Below are positions 36,105-48,065 of a stretch of DNA of 64,000 nt, in pieces (position 1 is the stretch's first letter; every line of letters begins with the position of its first letter). The position numbers and the translations under genes were made by a program. The notes under the pieces were generated by a model. The model saw only the letters and a list, made by a program, of their open reading frames with translations, was not told where the DNA came from and did no database searches. This DNA comes from Ilyonectria destructans (Eukaryota > Ascomycota > Sordariomycetes > Hypocreales > Nectriaceae): contig JAHEWK010000022.1 of assembly GCA_020740775.1 (NCBI GenBank), positions 186,001-250,000 of the forward strand, written 5' to 3'.

Positions 36105-37205
36105 ATAGTATTATTATATGGATCATGGGGTAAACCTTAGTCCATCACCTCTCTCTCTGGACAACATTTAGCTCAATCATGTGGAAGGCATTACGCAGTG
36201 TGCGAAGGTGGTGGGATTATAAAAGCTCAATCCCGCCAAGAACCTCATCATTCGTTAATCTAGCACCATTTATCACTGGTAGAAAGAAAATTAAAGGTAG
36301 CATATTGACGGCACATTTGAATCCGCCGGAGCCCAGGTCGCAATTCTTCCAAAGGTCAAGTTGCTACCGGCATCGTCCAAAACTGAGTTTTTCCAACTGG
36401 TTTCGGATCTCCATGCCCATGATACCTTTTCTCGCTCATTAGCTTCTCGGAATTGATTGCTGGTGATCTCAACACCCTTCTTGTGGAGTCACTGTGTCGC
36501 ACTAACCGTATGTGGATGAGAAGGCAAGCAAGTCCGAGAAGGTCCCACCTTTGATGAGGAGTGAGTTTTTTGAGCTTGAGTACGGATACGAAGCACGAAG
36601 TACCTGTAGCCAGCGGATCGAGACAACAAAGTGTCTCGGGGCCTGGCTCAATTGTACGTCTCCCTATAAATCAGTATGAAAGACAGCAAGTTGCGCATCT
36701 TGAAAGATTTCGGCTGCAAACATTCTTTCCCAGAGCCGGGCCTTGTCTCGAGCATTAAGTGCACCGGACACTGTACCCGCCGAGTCATATTTACTACCTA
36801 GGTCCTGAAACCTGAAAAGTATACGAAGCGTAAGGTAGACCGTAGAGATAGGAGTTTCCAACCAAAAAAACAATACTGTTGTTGCCTCCACAGCAAGAAC
36901 TTCTCCCATCACACTCTCACGGATATCATAATTTCAGATGTATTCACGTCGTGTCATTAGAACCAGCACCTATCATCTTTAAGCAGCGAGATTGATTCCT
37001 AAATCGGGACTAGCGCCAGGGATCTGAGGGCTAAAATATTGATGCCTTAAGATTCAGGATCAAGGACTAACAAACTCTGCATCGCTTTCGGTCAGCTGAG
37101 TTTTGGCCTCACATTCTAGCTTGCGGATCTGAGGGCCCGGAGAGAATCCAGGTACCCTTGCGTCGATACGACTATGCATTTCTGACTCAGATTCATCTTC
37201 CATCA
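36105..37205. other. Intergenic, no gene seen
   Basis: One plus-strand stretch near 36,340-36,450 (reading AILPKVKLLPASSKTEFFQL) looks codon-like but no family was assigned. No repeats or transposase found. Confidence 0.4.
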
Positions 37206-39352
37206 ATGAGCCGGCTGAATTCATTCACAGGGTATGCTTGATGCCGTTACCTCATCTTAGTCTCTGCGTTTCTTGCTGATATAGACAGTTGTTGGACATG
37301 CAAAGCACGTAAAATAAGATGTGACGAGAGGCCTATATCGTGTGAAAACTGTGAGAAGAAAGGCGTCGCGTGCGGTGGCTATGATGTCCGACTTCAGTGG
37401 GTATCAGACCCACTCACAACGCCTACTCCCACCGCAAGAGGGCGCAGGACAATCAAGTTAGGTAAGGCCACTTGCTTGACAATCTCATTGCATATAGCTA
37501 AGACTCATTGAGACCGAAATGGCGAACATCGGCACCGCATTGAAGACATCGATGGCTTTCTGGCCAATATCGACAATGATACCGAGTCTGGTTCGTTGTC
37601 CGTAAGAGGTCCGTTTTCGGCATTTCCAGTTATAATTGACAGCCACCGACGGGTTGATACCCCCGCAACTTCAAGTGCGACCTGTTTCTCTGTGACAGAT
37701 TATCCGTTCCGCGATCAGAGAAGTAGTGAACATCTCGCATCCGTCGAGATCACTCGCGACGAAGAAAGCGGCGCCCAAATATTCAGTGTGTCGGACTCCA
37801 GTAGCGCCTCAACTTTGAGTCTATCAGGAGGTAAGCAATGCCCCCAATCACCAATAGCACACTTTCATTCATGATTTGTTCAAAGAGAGCGAGGAGCCCC
37901 AGGATATTGCAGAAGAGCCGAGAGGGAACGGCATCTCTGTGGATAATGGTACAGACCAGCTGGACCACAGTTCAAGCTGTGTCGCTCAATCGCCAGTCGA
38001 CGTACTGCTACCACCGTCAACATCCCTGACTGCATCACATTCCAGCTTCCCGATACAACAAATCGACACCAGTCATTTTGGGAACCGCCAAGTTGACCTA
38101 CTGATCAATCACTACAACTCTCACGTTGCCGATCTTATGCAACCAATATTTCATACCGAAAACGTCTTCCGTGGGATATACCTTTCAACTGCACTTGAGG
38201 GGTCAGTGATTTGCATTTCAGATCCGAGTACGCCCAAGGCCCTCGCATACTCGGCAATTTATCACTCCCTGCTTGCATCGTCGGCATTCCACCTTTGGAA
38301 TTGCAATAAAACTCAAACTCAGTACCAAAGGGTTGGTATAAAGCAACGATACCAGGCACTTTGCTATTTGCAAGCCGCTGTTGACGCCGCAACTCCCGGT
38401 GAAGATTATCAAATTTTCATGACAGCAATGCTATCCCTGCTTAGCATCGGCGTAAGTCATCTAAAGGCTACTTCTGTCTCCGTATACGCTAACATGGCGC
38501 AAGACCATGGCAGGGGACGGAAATGAGTTCATTGCGCATATCAATGCCGCAACACAGTTACGGAGTTTGCGGAGCCGCTGGAAGATTGTTAGTCAAGCCA
38601 CTCAGAAGCTTAACGCGATAAGTGCCTTTTTGACCATTCTTGCTCGGACAACCTCTTTTCAGTCTGCTCAACCTTCAGAGCGCATCAACCCAAATTCAAA
38701 CTCCAGGTTGGTTCAATCTAGCAACTGCTATGAACATATTTACGGCATTACACCATCTATCGCAGCAGCGATTCAGGAAACATGTGATCTTTCAGAACTC
38801 CTTACGCAGTACGATGGACTACCGCAAGGCTCCATCCCAGATCATCTACTCCAAGCTTGCGAAGCACTTGGTGATAGACTCCTATCCTGGAGACTTATGT
38901 CGGAGAGTGTAATTTCAATCCCGGCAGATGACGAATCAATGTTGAAGATATTCACACAACAATCCAATGCATGGCATCGTGCGGCACTGATCTACTATTA
39001 CCGGCGCATCCAACGTTTTAGCTCTGAAGATCTAGTGGACGATGTGCAGTACATCGCTGATCAAATGCATGCAGCTGAAGACGCAAAGGCACATATTTCA
39101 CAGGATTTAGTTATGGCGCCTATTACGTGGCCAGGATTCATAGCTTCTTGTGAAGCTATTGGACCACAGCGAGATCTATTGAGAAATTGGTGGGAGCGTA
39201 TAGAGAAGTATCATATTGGGAATATAGCCAGGCAGTGGGATATAGTGCAGCAACTTTGGCTAAGGGATGACCAAATGCAACGCGATGGTCTCGGTGCTAC
39301 CGACTGGACGGATTCTTTTCGCATTCTGGAGTTTCATATCTTAGCAGTGTAG
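37206..39352 (+). CDS. Zn2Cys6 fungal transcription factor (Fungal_trans_2 type)
   Basis: Nuclear regulator with five exons: 37206-37231, 37289-37461, 37513-37830, 37886-38451, 38504-39352; 1,932 nt, 643 residues, all phases consistent. The zinc cluster lies at residues about 10-37: CWTCKARKIRC, then SCENCEKKGVAC, with spacing C-x2-C-x6-C-x6-C-x2-C-x6-C. The middle is Ser/Thr-rich and acidic. The C-terminal regulatory region (from QVDLLINHYNSHVADLMQPIF) is the Fungal_trans_2 type found in arginine-metabolism and secondary-metabolism regulators. The last intron (38452-38503) lies after SIG. The gene is intact. The target is unknown; the closest upstream gene is the PaiB relic. Confidence 0.88.
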
Positions 39353-40453
39353 TTGTTCATTCGCATGGGACTCAACTCATGCTTTATTGATACAGGTATC
39401 TTCTACAGTTAATTGCAAATGCGCAGTGACAAATTTAAAGAGCAATTGCTAAAGAATGACAGCTACTTGATCACCATTAACCAATCTAAAGGCTATCTGC
39501 TCCCTCGAGGTGAGCAAGTTGCTGGCGCAAAGGGATCACGATTAACGACGATATGAAACAGACTCCAAATCTTCCAACGGCCAGTAGCCACGAAAAGAAA
39601 TATCGATTGCCGTGCTCGCATCTACAGCTTCATGCTTGGTCTACTCGGCAAACTTGTATGATGGCTTGAACAGACCCCATTTACGGTATGTGCCGTTAAT
39701 TTTGCTCTGCAGCATGGTTGTCATTAAAGCTTAAACTTAGAAAGTCACCAACCTCCTAGATCTACCGCTTGTACCCTGTCACAGAGTCATGCAGCCACCA
39801 TATTTAGGAAAGACACTAAGCTCTTGTTGAATTTGGTGCGGTAGCAGAGCATCTTGAAGGCAATCATGGCCAAGTTCCAACGCCGCAGTAATGGATAACG
39901 GGGTGACTTGCAATTTTAGATGCCAAAAGCAATGTTTAGCTTCGTATCATACCTGAATTGCTCAATTGGCGACAATATTGTTGCAAATTATGATGTGAAG
40001 TGCAGATGGATAGCTCCTGTAACTCGATGTATCTTGTTTTCATCACATCCCCAGTGTGACTTCGTCGCTTCCGTCGTCCGAATTGTCCGAATTGTCCGGT
40101 CTCACGTTCCTTTCTGCGGGGACATCCAGAAGGCAATTGCAACTTAGGTCTTCAGCACCACAGCTAGAAATTTCTATATTCTATTCATAAATTGGGTATT
40201 CAGGTATATAGTGAATACAGAAACGAAGACTTATTGTCATTAGATCTATATTGTTGTTGCAATTTGCTATCTAAGTCGGCGACTTCGACGACCAGCATCA
40301 TAGCACGGTGAAGCGTTACAATTTCCTATTCTGGGTTAGTAGACTTTGGTGCGAGTGTTACAATTTCCTAGTCGGGTTAGCATATTTGCGCACACACTTC
40401 AAGGCCCACATTGCTTCAGGAGAAGCTAGGAGACTACATACTGTGAAGCAACA
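39353..40453. other. Intergenic, no gene seen
   Basis: Short open frames only. Includes a tandem CGAATTGTC-type repeat near 40,078-40,096. Confidence 0.5.
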
Positions 40454-41488
40454 ATGAATTTCCGATTTGTGGACGAACATGACCCCGTTGCGCGACATCG
40501 ACGTCGCTTGCAAGCGAAACGTACCCAGAGGTTCCGGCAGCGACAAAAAGCGAATCAGGCTGAGTCGTCTCGAATAGTTAAGCCTGTGGTGGAGAATGTG
40601 CAGGCGGAGCCAGAGGACAGTTTGTTGACCGATGCTGGGAAGTTTGGACTCGATGAAATCTCTTCTAGGGACACTTTTATCACCCCGTGTCAGGAAGATG
40701 ATGATTTGGGCATAATCGACACCGAGCCAGCCTATTACGACGAGGAACCAGTCAATACCAGGGCTCCTAATAGTGCAGACCGTTTAGACTATTAGTCCAG
40801 ACTGCAGATCAGGGCAGGGAATACGGACGCCTGGTGTGGACGCTAAGTACGCTAGGTTGTTGACATGGTGTTACAAAACCAGGGTTACCCATGATTATTG
40901 CTGCGCCAACTATTTTGTTTTGGATATTTCTGATCAATTTACTGGTGCGATCCAGATCAACAAGGCTTGTTTCAAGGGACGCATCATCCTAGTCGTCAAT
41001 TCACGAACGCCCGTCGTGGATTGATTATTGATCTTGGATTGCAGTCCGGACTAATAGTCCAAACGGTCTGCACTATTAGGAGCCCTGGTCAATACCCAGA
41101 GTGCCGAGGAGCGCGAGTACCAAACGGAGTCACGGAGTCCAGAGGTCCATGCTGAAGTGCAAGCAGATCTTCTTGATGAAATCACCTGGAATGATGTGCA
41201 TACGCTACACATAATTTTGTTCAGCAATATCTTGTCGGAATCTCTGGCTGTGGCGCTCAGGAGCACCGAGAATCTCTAACAGCGCATATAGAAACTGAAG
41301 GAGCATCTAACCATCATGGGATTGATAAACTGTTCCCTCGCAACGTTCCTCACACACATGATAAACAACATTTTTTTAAATCGCAAACTTTCTGTGAGAC
41401 ACCGAGTCTGAGCCTTACTCAATGGCAAGAGCTATTCTCTGGCCATACACCTCGGCATTTTGAGGGTAAGCCTAAGCAGGCTTGTCTC
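40454..41488 (+). pseudogene. Unknown basic-N-terminus protein gene split by a MITE
   Basis: The reading frame from ATG 40454 begins with an Arg-rich segment (RHRRRLQAKRTQRFRQRQ) and an acidic middle (PEDSLLTDAGKFGLDE). It is cut at 40,758 by a MITE. Removing the 329-bp insert and one copy of its 8-bp target duplication joins VNT to QSAEEREYQTESR in frame, reaching TAA at 41278; a shift of one base there continues as ETEGASNHHGIDKLF through SLSLTQWQELFSGH. The reading frame then ends at the hAT terminus at 41,489. No family was recognised; it may itself be part of another mobile element. Two different insertions thus lie in the same gene. Confidence 0.6.
40759..41087. mobile_element. hAT-type MITE, 329 bp, perfect 8-bp target duplication
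   Basis: Terminal inverted repeats of 48 bp with two mismatches begin CAGGGCTCCTAATAGTGCAG. Both ends are flanked by GTCAATAC (40751-40758 and 41088-41095), the 8-bp duplication expected for hAT superfamily transposition. There is no coding capacity inside. Its target is an open reading frame that rejoins in frame when the insert is removed. Confidence 0.92.
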
Positions 41489-44357
41489 CAGTGTTGCTAA
41501 TAATATAAACAATACGATATTGGCAATATGGACCCCCTCGCAATATTATTGTATTGTCAAGGGGTGCATATTGTATTACCCAATATGAACATGACTCATA
41601 TTGTATTTATTGCCAAGAACCCAATATATTGGCAGTGTGACAATACATCCAATATATTAGGAGACGCGAACGATAAACTTAGAACTGTAAATAGCCTAGC
41701 GCACCTGGCCCTATGAGGTTAGTCCTCCCGGGCGGAATAAATTTCATTCATTCATACATCCAATATATTCCACGTGACCCCATCACTAAACCGCTTCTGT
41801 ACAAATCTCGTCACCCTGAAAATCTCGTATCCCAAACCATGACTTCAGGCACTCCAATGCTTCAATTACATTACTTCCAAGTCGATTCGGACGGTCTGTA
41901 ATTGTTATCTTTGCCCCAGAGAAGAGTCGTTCAGGCTCCGCAGACATTGCAGGAATTGACAGTATATCTATGGCTATCTTGCTTAGGCTCGGGTAGGTTT
42001 CTGCTGCGTCTCCTCTAGCCACTATGCAAGGGCGCTTATAAAGCTATAAACCCGTTTAGAATTGCAATATCGCTTGTATTCGTCTATAACGAGTGACGGC
42101 TGCAGGTGCTTGTTCCTCCAATTCAAGAACTCGTTCGTGGTCGTCGATGGGACCTTGCAGAGATGAAGCGGTGATTCTACAGGTTTATATTCATTCTATA
42201 GCGTCTCAATCAACTTCTTTGAAGACTCAACCCACTCCTTTTTCCAGTTCTCCTAGATGTAGTGCCATTTATGCGAAGGGTGGAGCACAATGGCTGCAAT
42301 ATACGCAGGCGATTCATCAGTAAGGCGATAGTACTTATCCAACTTGGCCCAGCCCGAGTTGTACATCGGTGCCATCACCGGATCGTTGATAGTTGCCTCC
42401 TTGCCGGCTTCGAATTGTGCCAATACGAAGTCCATCGCCAAGAGGATATTGTCGAGTGTTGCAAACGAAGACTCGAGAGCCTTAGTCGTCATCTTCAGCT
42501 TCTCTAAGAAGGACTTGATCTTCGCCAAGATGGTCCAGTCCTCTGGAGAGATCTCATCTCCAGCGCAATCTGCGTCCATCCATTTGTTAAAATAGCCGTC
42601 AATTATATCTCTAAGATTCAATGCCGCCCTCAATATGGTATACCACGAGCTTTATCTTGTGCTATTGTCTCGCGCAAGCTTATGGTTGTGGCTGATAGCA
42701 AGAAACTTTTGGCTGCGCTGAATACTCCGTTGGATGTAAACAACAAAGTTGTGAAGCCTGCTAAGAGGACCCTTCTTCCGCCACGCTTCAATATGCTTTA
42801 GTGTCACATTATGCAGGCCAGCATTATCGCGTTCGAGCTTCTTATTGTTAGTGATGAAGAGGAAAGCTTTGGCGGTGAGGTTGTGATATGACCTTGGTAG
42901 CGGAGTCGGTAAACCTTGGGATTGTATTGGATGTTATATCGGCGTAGGAGGCCCGTGGGATGTTAGGGCCAATTAGTAGAAACAGTGAGTTGTACTGACT
43001 AAGCAAAAGGGATCTTATTATTATATTGTTATTGCCAGTATTATCCATCACGAAATATCTAAGCTTCGAAGCAAAGCCCTATTTGTCAACCACTTCCAAA
43101 ATTGCTGCAGCAAGGTGAGAACTGTCGTACTCACTGTCGATGTCTTTCAACGCCAAAATATAGTATTCCAGCTGACCGTCTTCCGTGACATAGTGACCAA
43201 CTACGCCTAAGATGGCTAAAGAGTTGGGAGAAGTCCAAAGGTCGTAGCTGATGTGAATTCTTGACTTCGTCGACTATATGCGCTGCTTAACCTTCTCTTT
43301 CTGGTCTTCGTACTGCTGTATGATCCATTTCCTGATGGTCTTGTGCGTATCTGGAAGCCAAGTATCGATATCGTTATTGATGTAGGCCGAGAGTGCTCGG
43401 AACTCTGGGCATTCTACAAGCCGAAATAGAAAAGAACAGGCCGTAATAAACCTCACATACAACACTCCAAGCTGGTCAGAGTCGATCGAATCTCCAGATT
43501 GATCGTTGAGCCGACGGCGTTTGCGGGGATTTTCTTCTGCTACAGCACGAGCTTGTTCGAGAATCGTTCGTATCGTTGTTACTTTAGCTGTTCGAGAGGC
43601 TCCTTTTGGCAGACCGTGGCCGTCGGGAGGAGGATCCATAAGATGTTTTACGGGAGCCGCAGTACCCCCAGAACAGGAATAGGTTCTATTACAATATTTG
43701 CAGCGCCACTCTTCTTTTCCAGTCTGCTAATTGTAGTATCTCGTCTCTATCTCCTCGTCTGGTATAGGAGAGAAGACTCATGATGTTCTGGGCTTGTGGA
43801 AGAGGTTGTAGAGGCTGTGCAAGGTCGAGATTTGGAGATTTGGCTTTCGTCTAGGCCATGTAACTGCTGGCTGGAAAACTCCGAAAAGTCGACTGAATTT
43901 GACGACTCTCTTCGTTGTGACCATTTTACAAAAGGGAGGCGTCGTTAAGGTATAACAGTATATCTGTCTAAGGCTCGACAGAGGTGACGATGGCCAACGT
44001 CGACAGGCGACCACCGGTAGGCCCAGCCCAACATAGTCCGTACCAATCGTACCTCCCCTGGCGCGTGGAAGAAACGCGCGGTCGCGTGTTAGATCTGATT
44101 GTCAATAGAGATGCGTTTTGAGGTGAATGCTAGCCAATAAAATGCCAAGGTACGGCCTGCCCGGCTATTGTCAAGAGGCAATTTCGCCCCAGGACTGACA
44201 ACCCAATATAAATAATATATTGCCAATATGGACATCCTCATATTATATTGTCACAATATAAAAATCTTCATATCATATTGTCACAATATGAGAAAGTCCA
44301 TATTATATGGGTTATATTGCAATATACTGCTTTATTGCCATATTATTAGCAACACTG
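41489..44357 (-). mobile_element. hAT DNA transposon, 2.87 kb, no target duplication
   Basis: Identical 18-bp ends CAGTGTTGCTAATAATAT (plus) and its complement at 44340-44357. Subterminal zones are rich in CCAATAT/ATATTGG words on both sides, as expected for hAT transposase-binding repeats. The flanking 8-mers differ (CTTGTCTC left, CTCCCTGG right), so there is no target duplication, and the flanks belong to unrelated genes. Confidence 0.8.
41786..43760 (-). pseudogene. hAT transposase with BED finger, decayed
   Basis: Read on the minus strand: a BED-type zinc finger at about 43,640-43,730 (WRCKYCNRTYSCSGG and later KHLMD), then a basic linker, the catalytic start HISYDLWTSPNSLAILG, DSEYDSSHLAAAILE, LRYFVMDNTGNNN, then ALNLRDIIDGYFNKW and the C-terminal dimerisation motif ILSIPAMSAEPERLFSGA (41,786-42,022). 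Breaks include TAG before QTGKEEW (near 43,727), TAG at 43274 (RI-stop-STKSR, probably Gln), TAG at about 43078 (VDK-stop-GFASK, probably Trp) and frameshifts in 42,640-43,050. All stops listed are TAG. Confidence 0.8.
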
Positions 44358-45609
44358 CTCCCTGGTGATACAAGTAAGATCGAGTATGGAGCGATGGCCC
44401 CATATGTTGTACACCAGCGTTGTGCCTCTCGCTTTGTTCAGGGCAATGCCGTATTGGCCGGAGACGCTGCGCATGTGAGTCTTCCTGTCCTTCATCACCA
44501 CTTGCGCGTTGAAGGCGCCCGCACTCTTGTTGTAGCCTGCTAATATCAGGTCGCAGCTTAATAACCCTGTCGGCGGACTTGGCCTCACCACCGGTCTACT
44601 CGACGCTGCGCATCTTGCCGGGAGCTTATGCCAAATTCTGAAAAAGGGCGCCAATGCAGAGTTGCTTATATCCTACGCCGAGACAAGACAAAGGATCTTC
44701 CGTGAACGCACCGATCCCATCACGACGAAAAACCTGCTAAGATTAATGTCGGAGAACCCGGACGACATCAAGAAAAGAGAAGAATTCTTCAAGAACCTGA
44801 GCGATCCCAAGGACTTGGCCACCACACTACAGGTCGGTCTTCCGGACTTTGCCCTCACCTCCACGTCGGATACCAAGTTTGATACCTACCACGAGGTGAC
44901 GTGGTTCATCTCGGTGACCAAGCCCGATGGATGGGATATGGATAGGTTCATACACGAGTACAAGACCGTCCATGCTGGCATGACTAGACAAGGAAAGGAG
45001 CATGGATCGCCGCTGAGACGTTACATCCAGCTGCCCAACTCAAACAAGACGATGCGAGGTGCAGTGCGGCCAGAGTGGAACTACGTTACCTGCCTTACGT
45101 TTCCCAACTTGTTCATAGTCCACGCCGGACTCCAGGATCCTGGTTACCGTGCCACGGCTGGTGCGCACATCTTTTGTCGCCTTGATCAGCAGGGCTGTCT
45201 TGCCAAGCAAGTTGCAAAGTTCTCGAGGGGTGCGGGCGAGAAAGACAACCAAGGTATCACCACTCGGGTATTATTGTTCCATGAAAGGAGTGCCGCCAAT
45301 GACGAATACTCCCAAAAGTGGTTTAAAAAGAGAGCTAATGATATGTCTGGCACTGCGGCTGCTGACGAAAATGTATTGGAATATGTCCTTTGGCAGGACA
45401 TAACGCCCAAGAACTTGGACTTCTTCTTCAAGGATACTCAGTTCTCGGGCGGATCATGGCACCATTATAAGGCTGTTGAGGCGTTCGACTTTGCTAACGA
45501 TGACATCGCTGTTGCTTTTCTGGATCAACATAGAATCGAGATTACTGAGAGTGGTACTCGACAAATCACTGTTGTTGTTGGCGAACGGGATGATATAGTC
45601 ACTGGCTGA
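44358..45609 (+). pseudogene. FAD monooxygenase C-terminus fused to EthD-like domains (5' deleted)
   Basis: The coding sequence begins exactly at the hAT end (44358) with GDTSKIEYGAMAPYVVHQR. Exons 44358-44474 and 44557-45609 join across an 82-bp intron as AGDAAH-LNNPVGGLGL, the FAD-binding GD motif of salicylate-hydroxylase-type group A monooxygenases. The N-terminal about 60% of the flavoprotein (Rossmann GxGxxG) is missing. After about residue 110 the protein changes to two EthD-like ferredoxin-fold segments (EVTWFISVTKPDGW...FIHEYKTVHAGM, and a second around VLEYVLWQDITPKNLDFFF). The fusion is on one open frame with no stop. It is a 5'-truncated pseudogene unless another start exists. Confidence 0.75.
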
Positions 45610-45778
45610 ATCTGGCGATGATAATAAGACCCATTCTTGTATTTATCAAGTAAATCAAGCAGAGTTCTCGTCGTATCATTTCATTGATTGTTGCTATTAT
45701 AAAAGCAATTCATTCGAAAAGACTTTGCTACAAATGTAGTACATTCAACTTATTCAATTATTCGAATAAAAAATATCA

Positions 45779-47591
45779 TCAAGGCTCGCCTGCCAGGCCT
45801 AAAAAGAAAACACTTAATCCCCAAGCACCTGGGTCCGGGACTTGGGAAAAACCTTCTCCCCGACGTACACCGTTCGCCCTAGATTTGCCTTCATTCCCTT
45901 GGTCAGCTATGCTCCGTGTCTAGAAGCCTTGGCTGCCTTCAGCACGTTCCCTGAGTCGGCTAGCGCCTGGATAAAGGGTTCTAAGGCATCGATAAATGTT
46001 CGGTCGCCGACCCGAGCGGGCGTGTACTTTGACAATGCCACGCTACTGTCCTTGAGTGCTTCCGCCCAGGTCTTGGTGTTGACTACGCCAGGACCGTGCT
46101 TAACTAGGTAGCTAAGCAAGGCGTTAAGGAAGATGGTATAGAGAGCGCCGGATGTTCCGTCCATGGACGCCTCGACTTTGGATAGGATAAAGGCAACGTC
46201 CAAAACGGCGTCTCCCGTGAGGGGATTCCGGTTGATTCCATCAAGAACGGCTGATACCGACAGTTAGCAAATTTGATATGTGCAATCGTGACGGAGAGAA
46301 AACTTGCCTTCAGCTCCTCGCTTCATTCCCGTTCCACAGTCGCCATCGCCCACGATGGTATCAAACCTGGTAATTTCAGGTTCTGCCACTATGATGGAGT
46401 TCAGACCGGCAGTAAGAGCCTTCTTTGCACTGAAGGCATCATACTGTAGGCCGCTGGGCCTAACAATATGCTCTTCAACCTCGTGCACATCCGGGGTCCC
46501 TGTCCAAGTAAGGGCCCAGTTTTCGGGCGTGACGGGTGCTGCCCACCCTGTAGCCTCTGCAGGAGAATCGATAAGCTTCAACAAGTTAAATCCTTGTTTG
46601 TTCCCTGTTGCGAGGTTGAGAAGTGTGATGGAGAAGCCCAGGCCATTCAAGCTGGTCGTGTAAGTGCCCGTAAGGATTCGCACTGGATTGATGTTGTAAG
46701 TTGCCTCCAACTGCTTCACCACCTCGGCAGTAATTCCGCCCATCTCCAAGATACTTACACCACCGAGGTTGTTGACGAGCAGGACTGCATCCGAGTCGAT
46801 TTTAAGGAAAGCCCGATCTTCATCGTTCAGATCCAGGAGTTGCTGAAGCATCTTGCTGACCAACGTAGGAAAACTCACCTTTCAGTCCCTGAGCCTGGTT
46901 CATTATGAATTCCCATGCCGACCTCGACCTCTTGATCGCCTAAAGCACCCGAACCATGGCTCACTCCATTCGTGGCCTGTCGCCCGGGGACATGAACGTG
47001 TTCTAGACTAGCTCCGACGCTGGTAATATTCTTGGCTGCGAGTCGAGCGACACTTGCAACTTCCTGTAGGCTTCCACCCTGTGCAGCCATCGCACTGGCA
47101 ATCTTTTGTATAAGAACTGTTCCGGCTATGCCGCGGCGCCCAACCTTGCCGGTCTTGGCCCTGCCAACTCCAACGTCGTCCCCAACGACAACCATATCAA
47201 CATTGATACCCCTGGAGCGCGCCTTTTCAACTGCAACGCCAAAGTTAAGAACATCGCCAGTATAGTTCATAACAATGACAAGAACGCCCTGAGAATTGTC
47301 CACCCGGCCTGTGATGGCCGCGAGGATCTGCTGTGTTGCAGGCGAGGCAAAGATGGTGCCCGCCACCGAGGCAGTCAGTAGTCCTTTGCCAACCATGGCG
47401 CCAAAGGAAGGTTCATGGCCTGAGCCACCGCCAGACACAAGAGAGACATGGCTGCCTTGCGAGTCTCTTTGACGTCGATAGATGATCTTGTTGGTCGCGT
47501 CGAGGGCCAGCGACGGGTTGTTCAGGATAGTGGCCCGTAGAGATGTATCAACGAGCTGGGTTGGATTATGAAGGAAGTGCTTATCCGACAT
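45779..47591 (-). pseudogene. Dihydroxyacetone kinase (DAK), broken
   Basis: An ATP-dependent DHA kinase, the last step of fungal glycerol/methanol-linked dihydroxyacetone use. Start ATG at 47591. DhaK domain: SLVSGGGSGHEPSFGAMVGKG with the substrate-binding His, then GVLVIVMNYTGDVLNFG and IHNEPGSG. DhaL domain: TIVGDGDCGTGMKRGAE (ADP-binding Asp residues), LDVAFILSKVEASMDGTSGA and TRVGDRTFIDAL-like region. A probable GC-AG intron (46251-46307, donor GCAAGT) joins AE-AVLDG. Breaks: a frameshift near 46,876 after GTER, TAG at 45907 (GA-stop-LTKGMK), and a frameshift near 45,843 before PDPGAWGLS. The gene is recognisable end to end but cannot be read through. Confidence 0.82.
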
Positions 47592-48065
47592 GGCGTAAGA
47601 GTAGCTCGTAGGCTCAAAGAAACCTGACTGGTAGATGGGTAGCTTGAAAATCGAATATGATGAGGTTTATAAGTAATAGCGCTCGAGCCTAGTCGCTAAC
47701 AGCCTGGACATTGGTGTTTGTATTTATAAATATCGATAATCTAATTGACGCTCTACCTGGCTTGCTCAAAGCTGGTAACTTTACAACAAAATGAGACGTA
47801 ATGAAACCACATGAACAGAAGACTTTTTTTTTGCTCTCCGGTCTGGGCCCAAGCTACCCCCGGACTTGTCTCGCCATTGGGGTTTCCCGCGGTATGTGGA
47901 GGTTTTCCGCAAGTGTGTTCTGGTGTTCCTACTGACCTTGGTCCTTTGTCAGCCACAAATTTCCTGCAATTCTTCCAAGTTTTTCTCATCTGCCTTCCAA
48001 CCCACCAAACTGAATTTTAGCCTTCAAGCAGGCCAGTCAATGTTAAAACGAGGTTGGACCATTTA
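47592..48065. other. Intergenic, no gene seen
   Basis: Between the DAK start and the left end of the pogo element. Open frames on both strands have no recognised motif. Confidence 0.5.
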
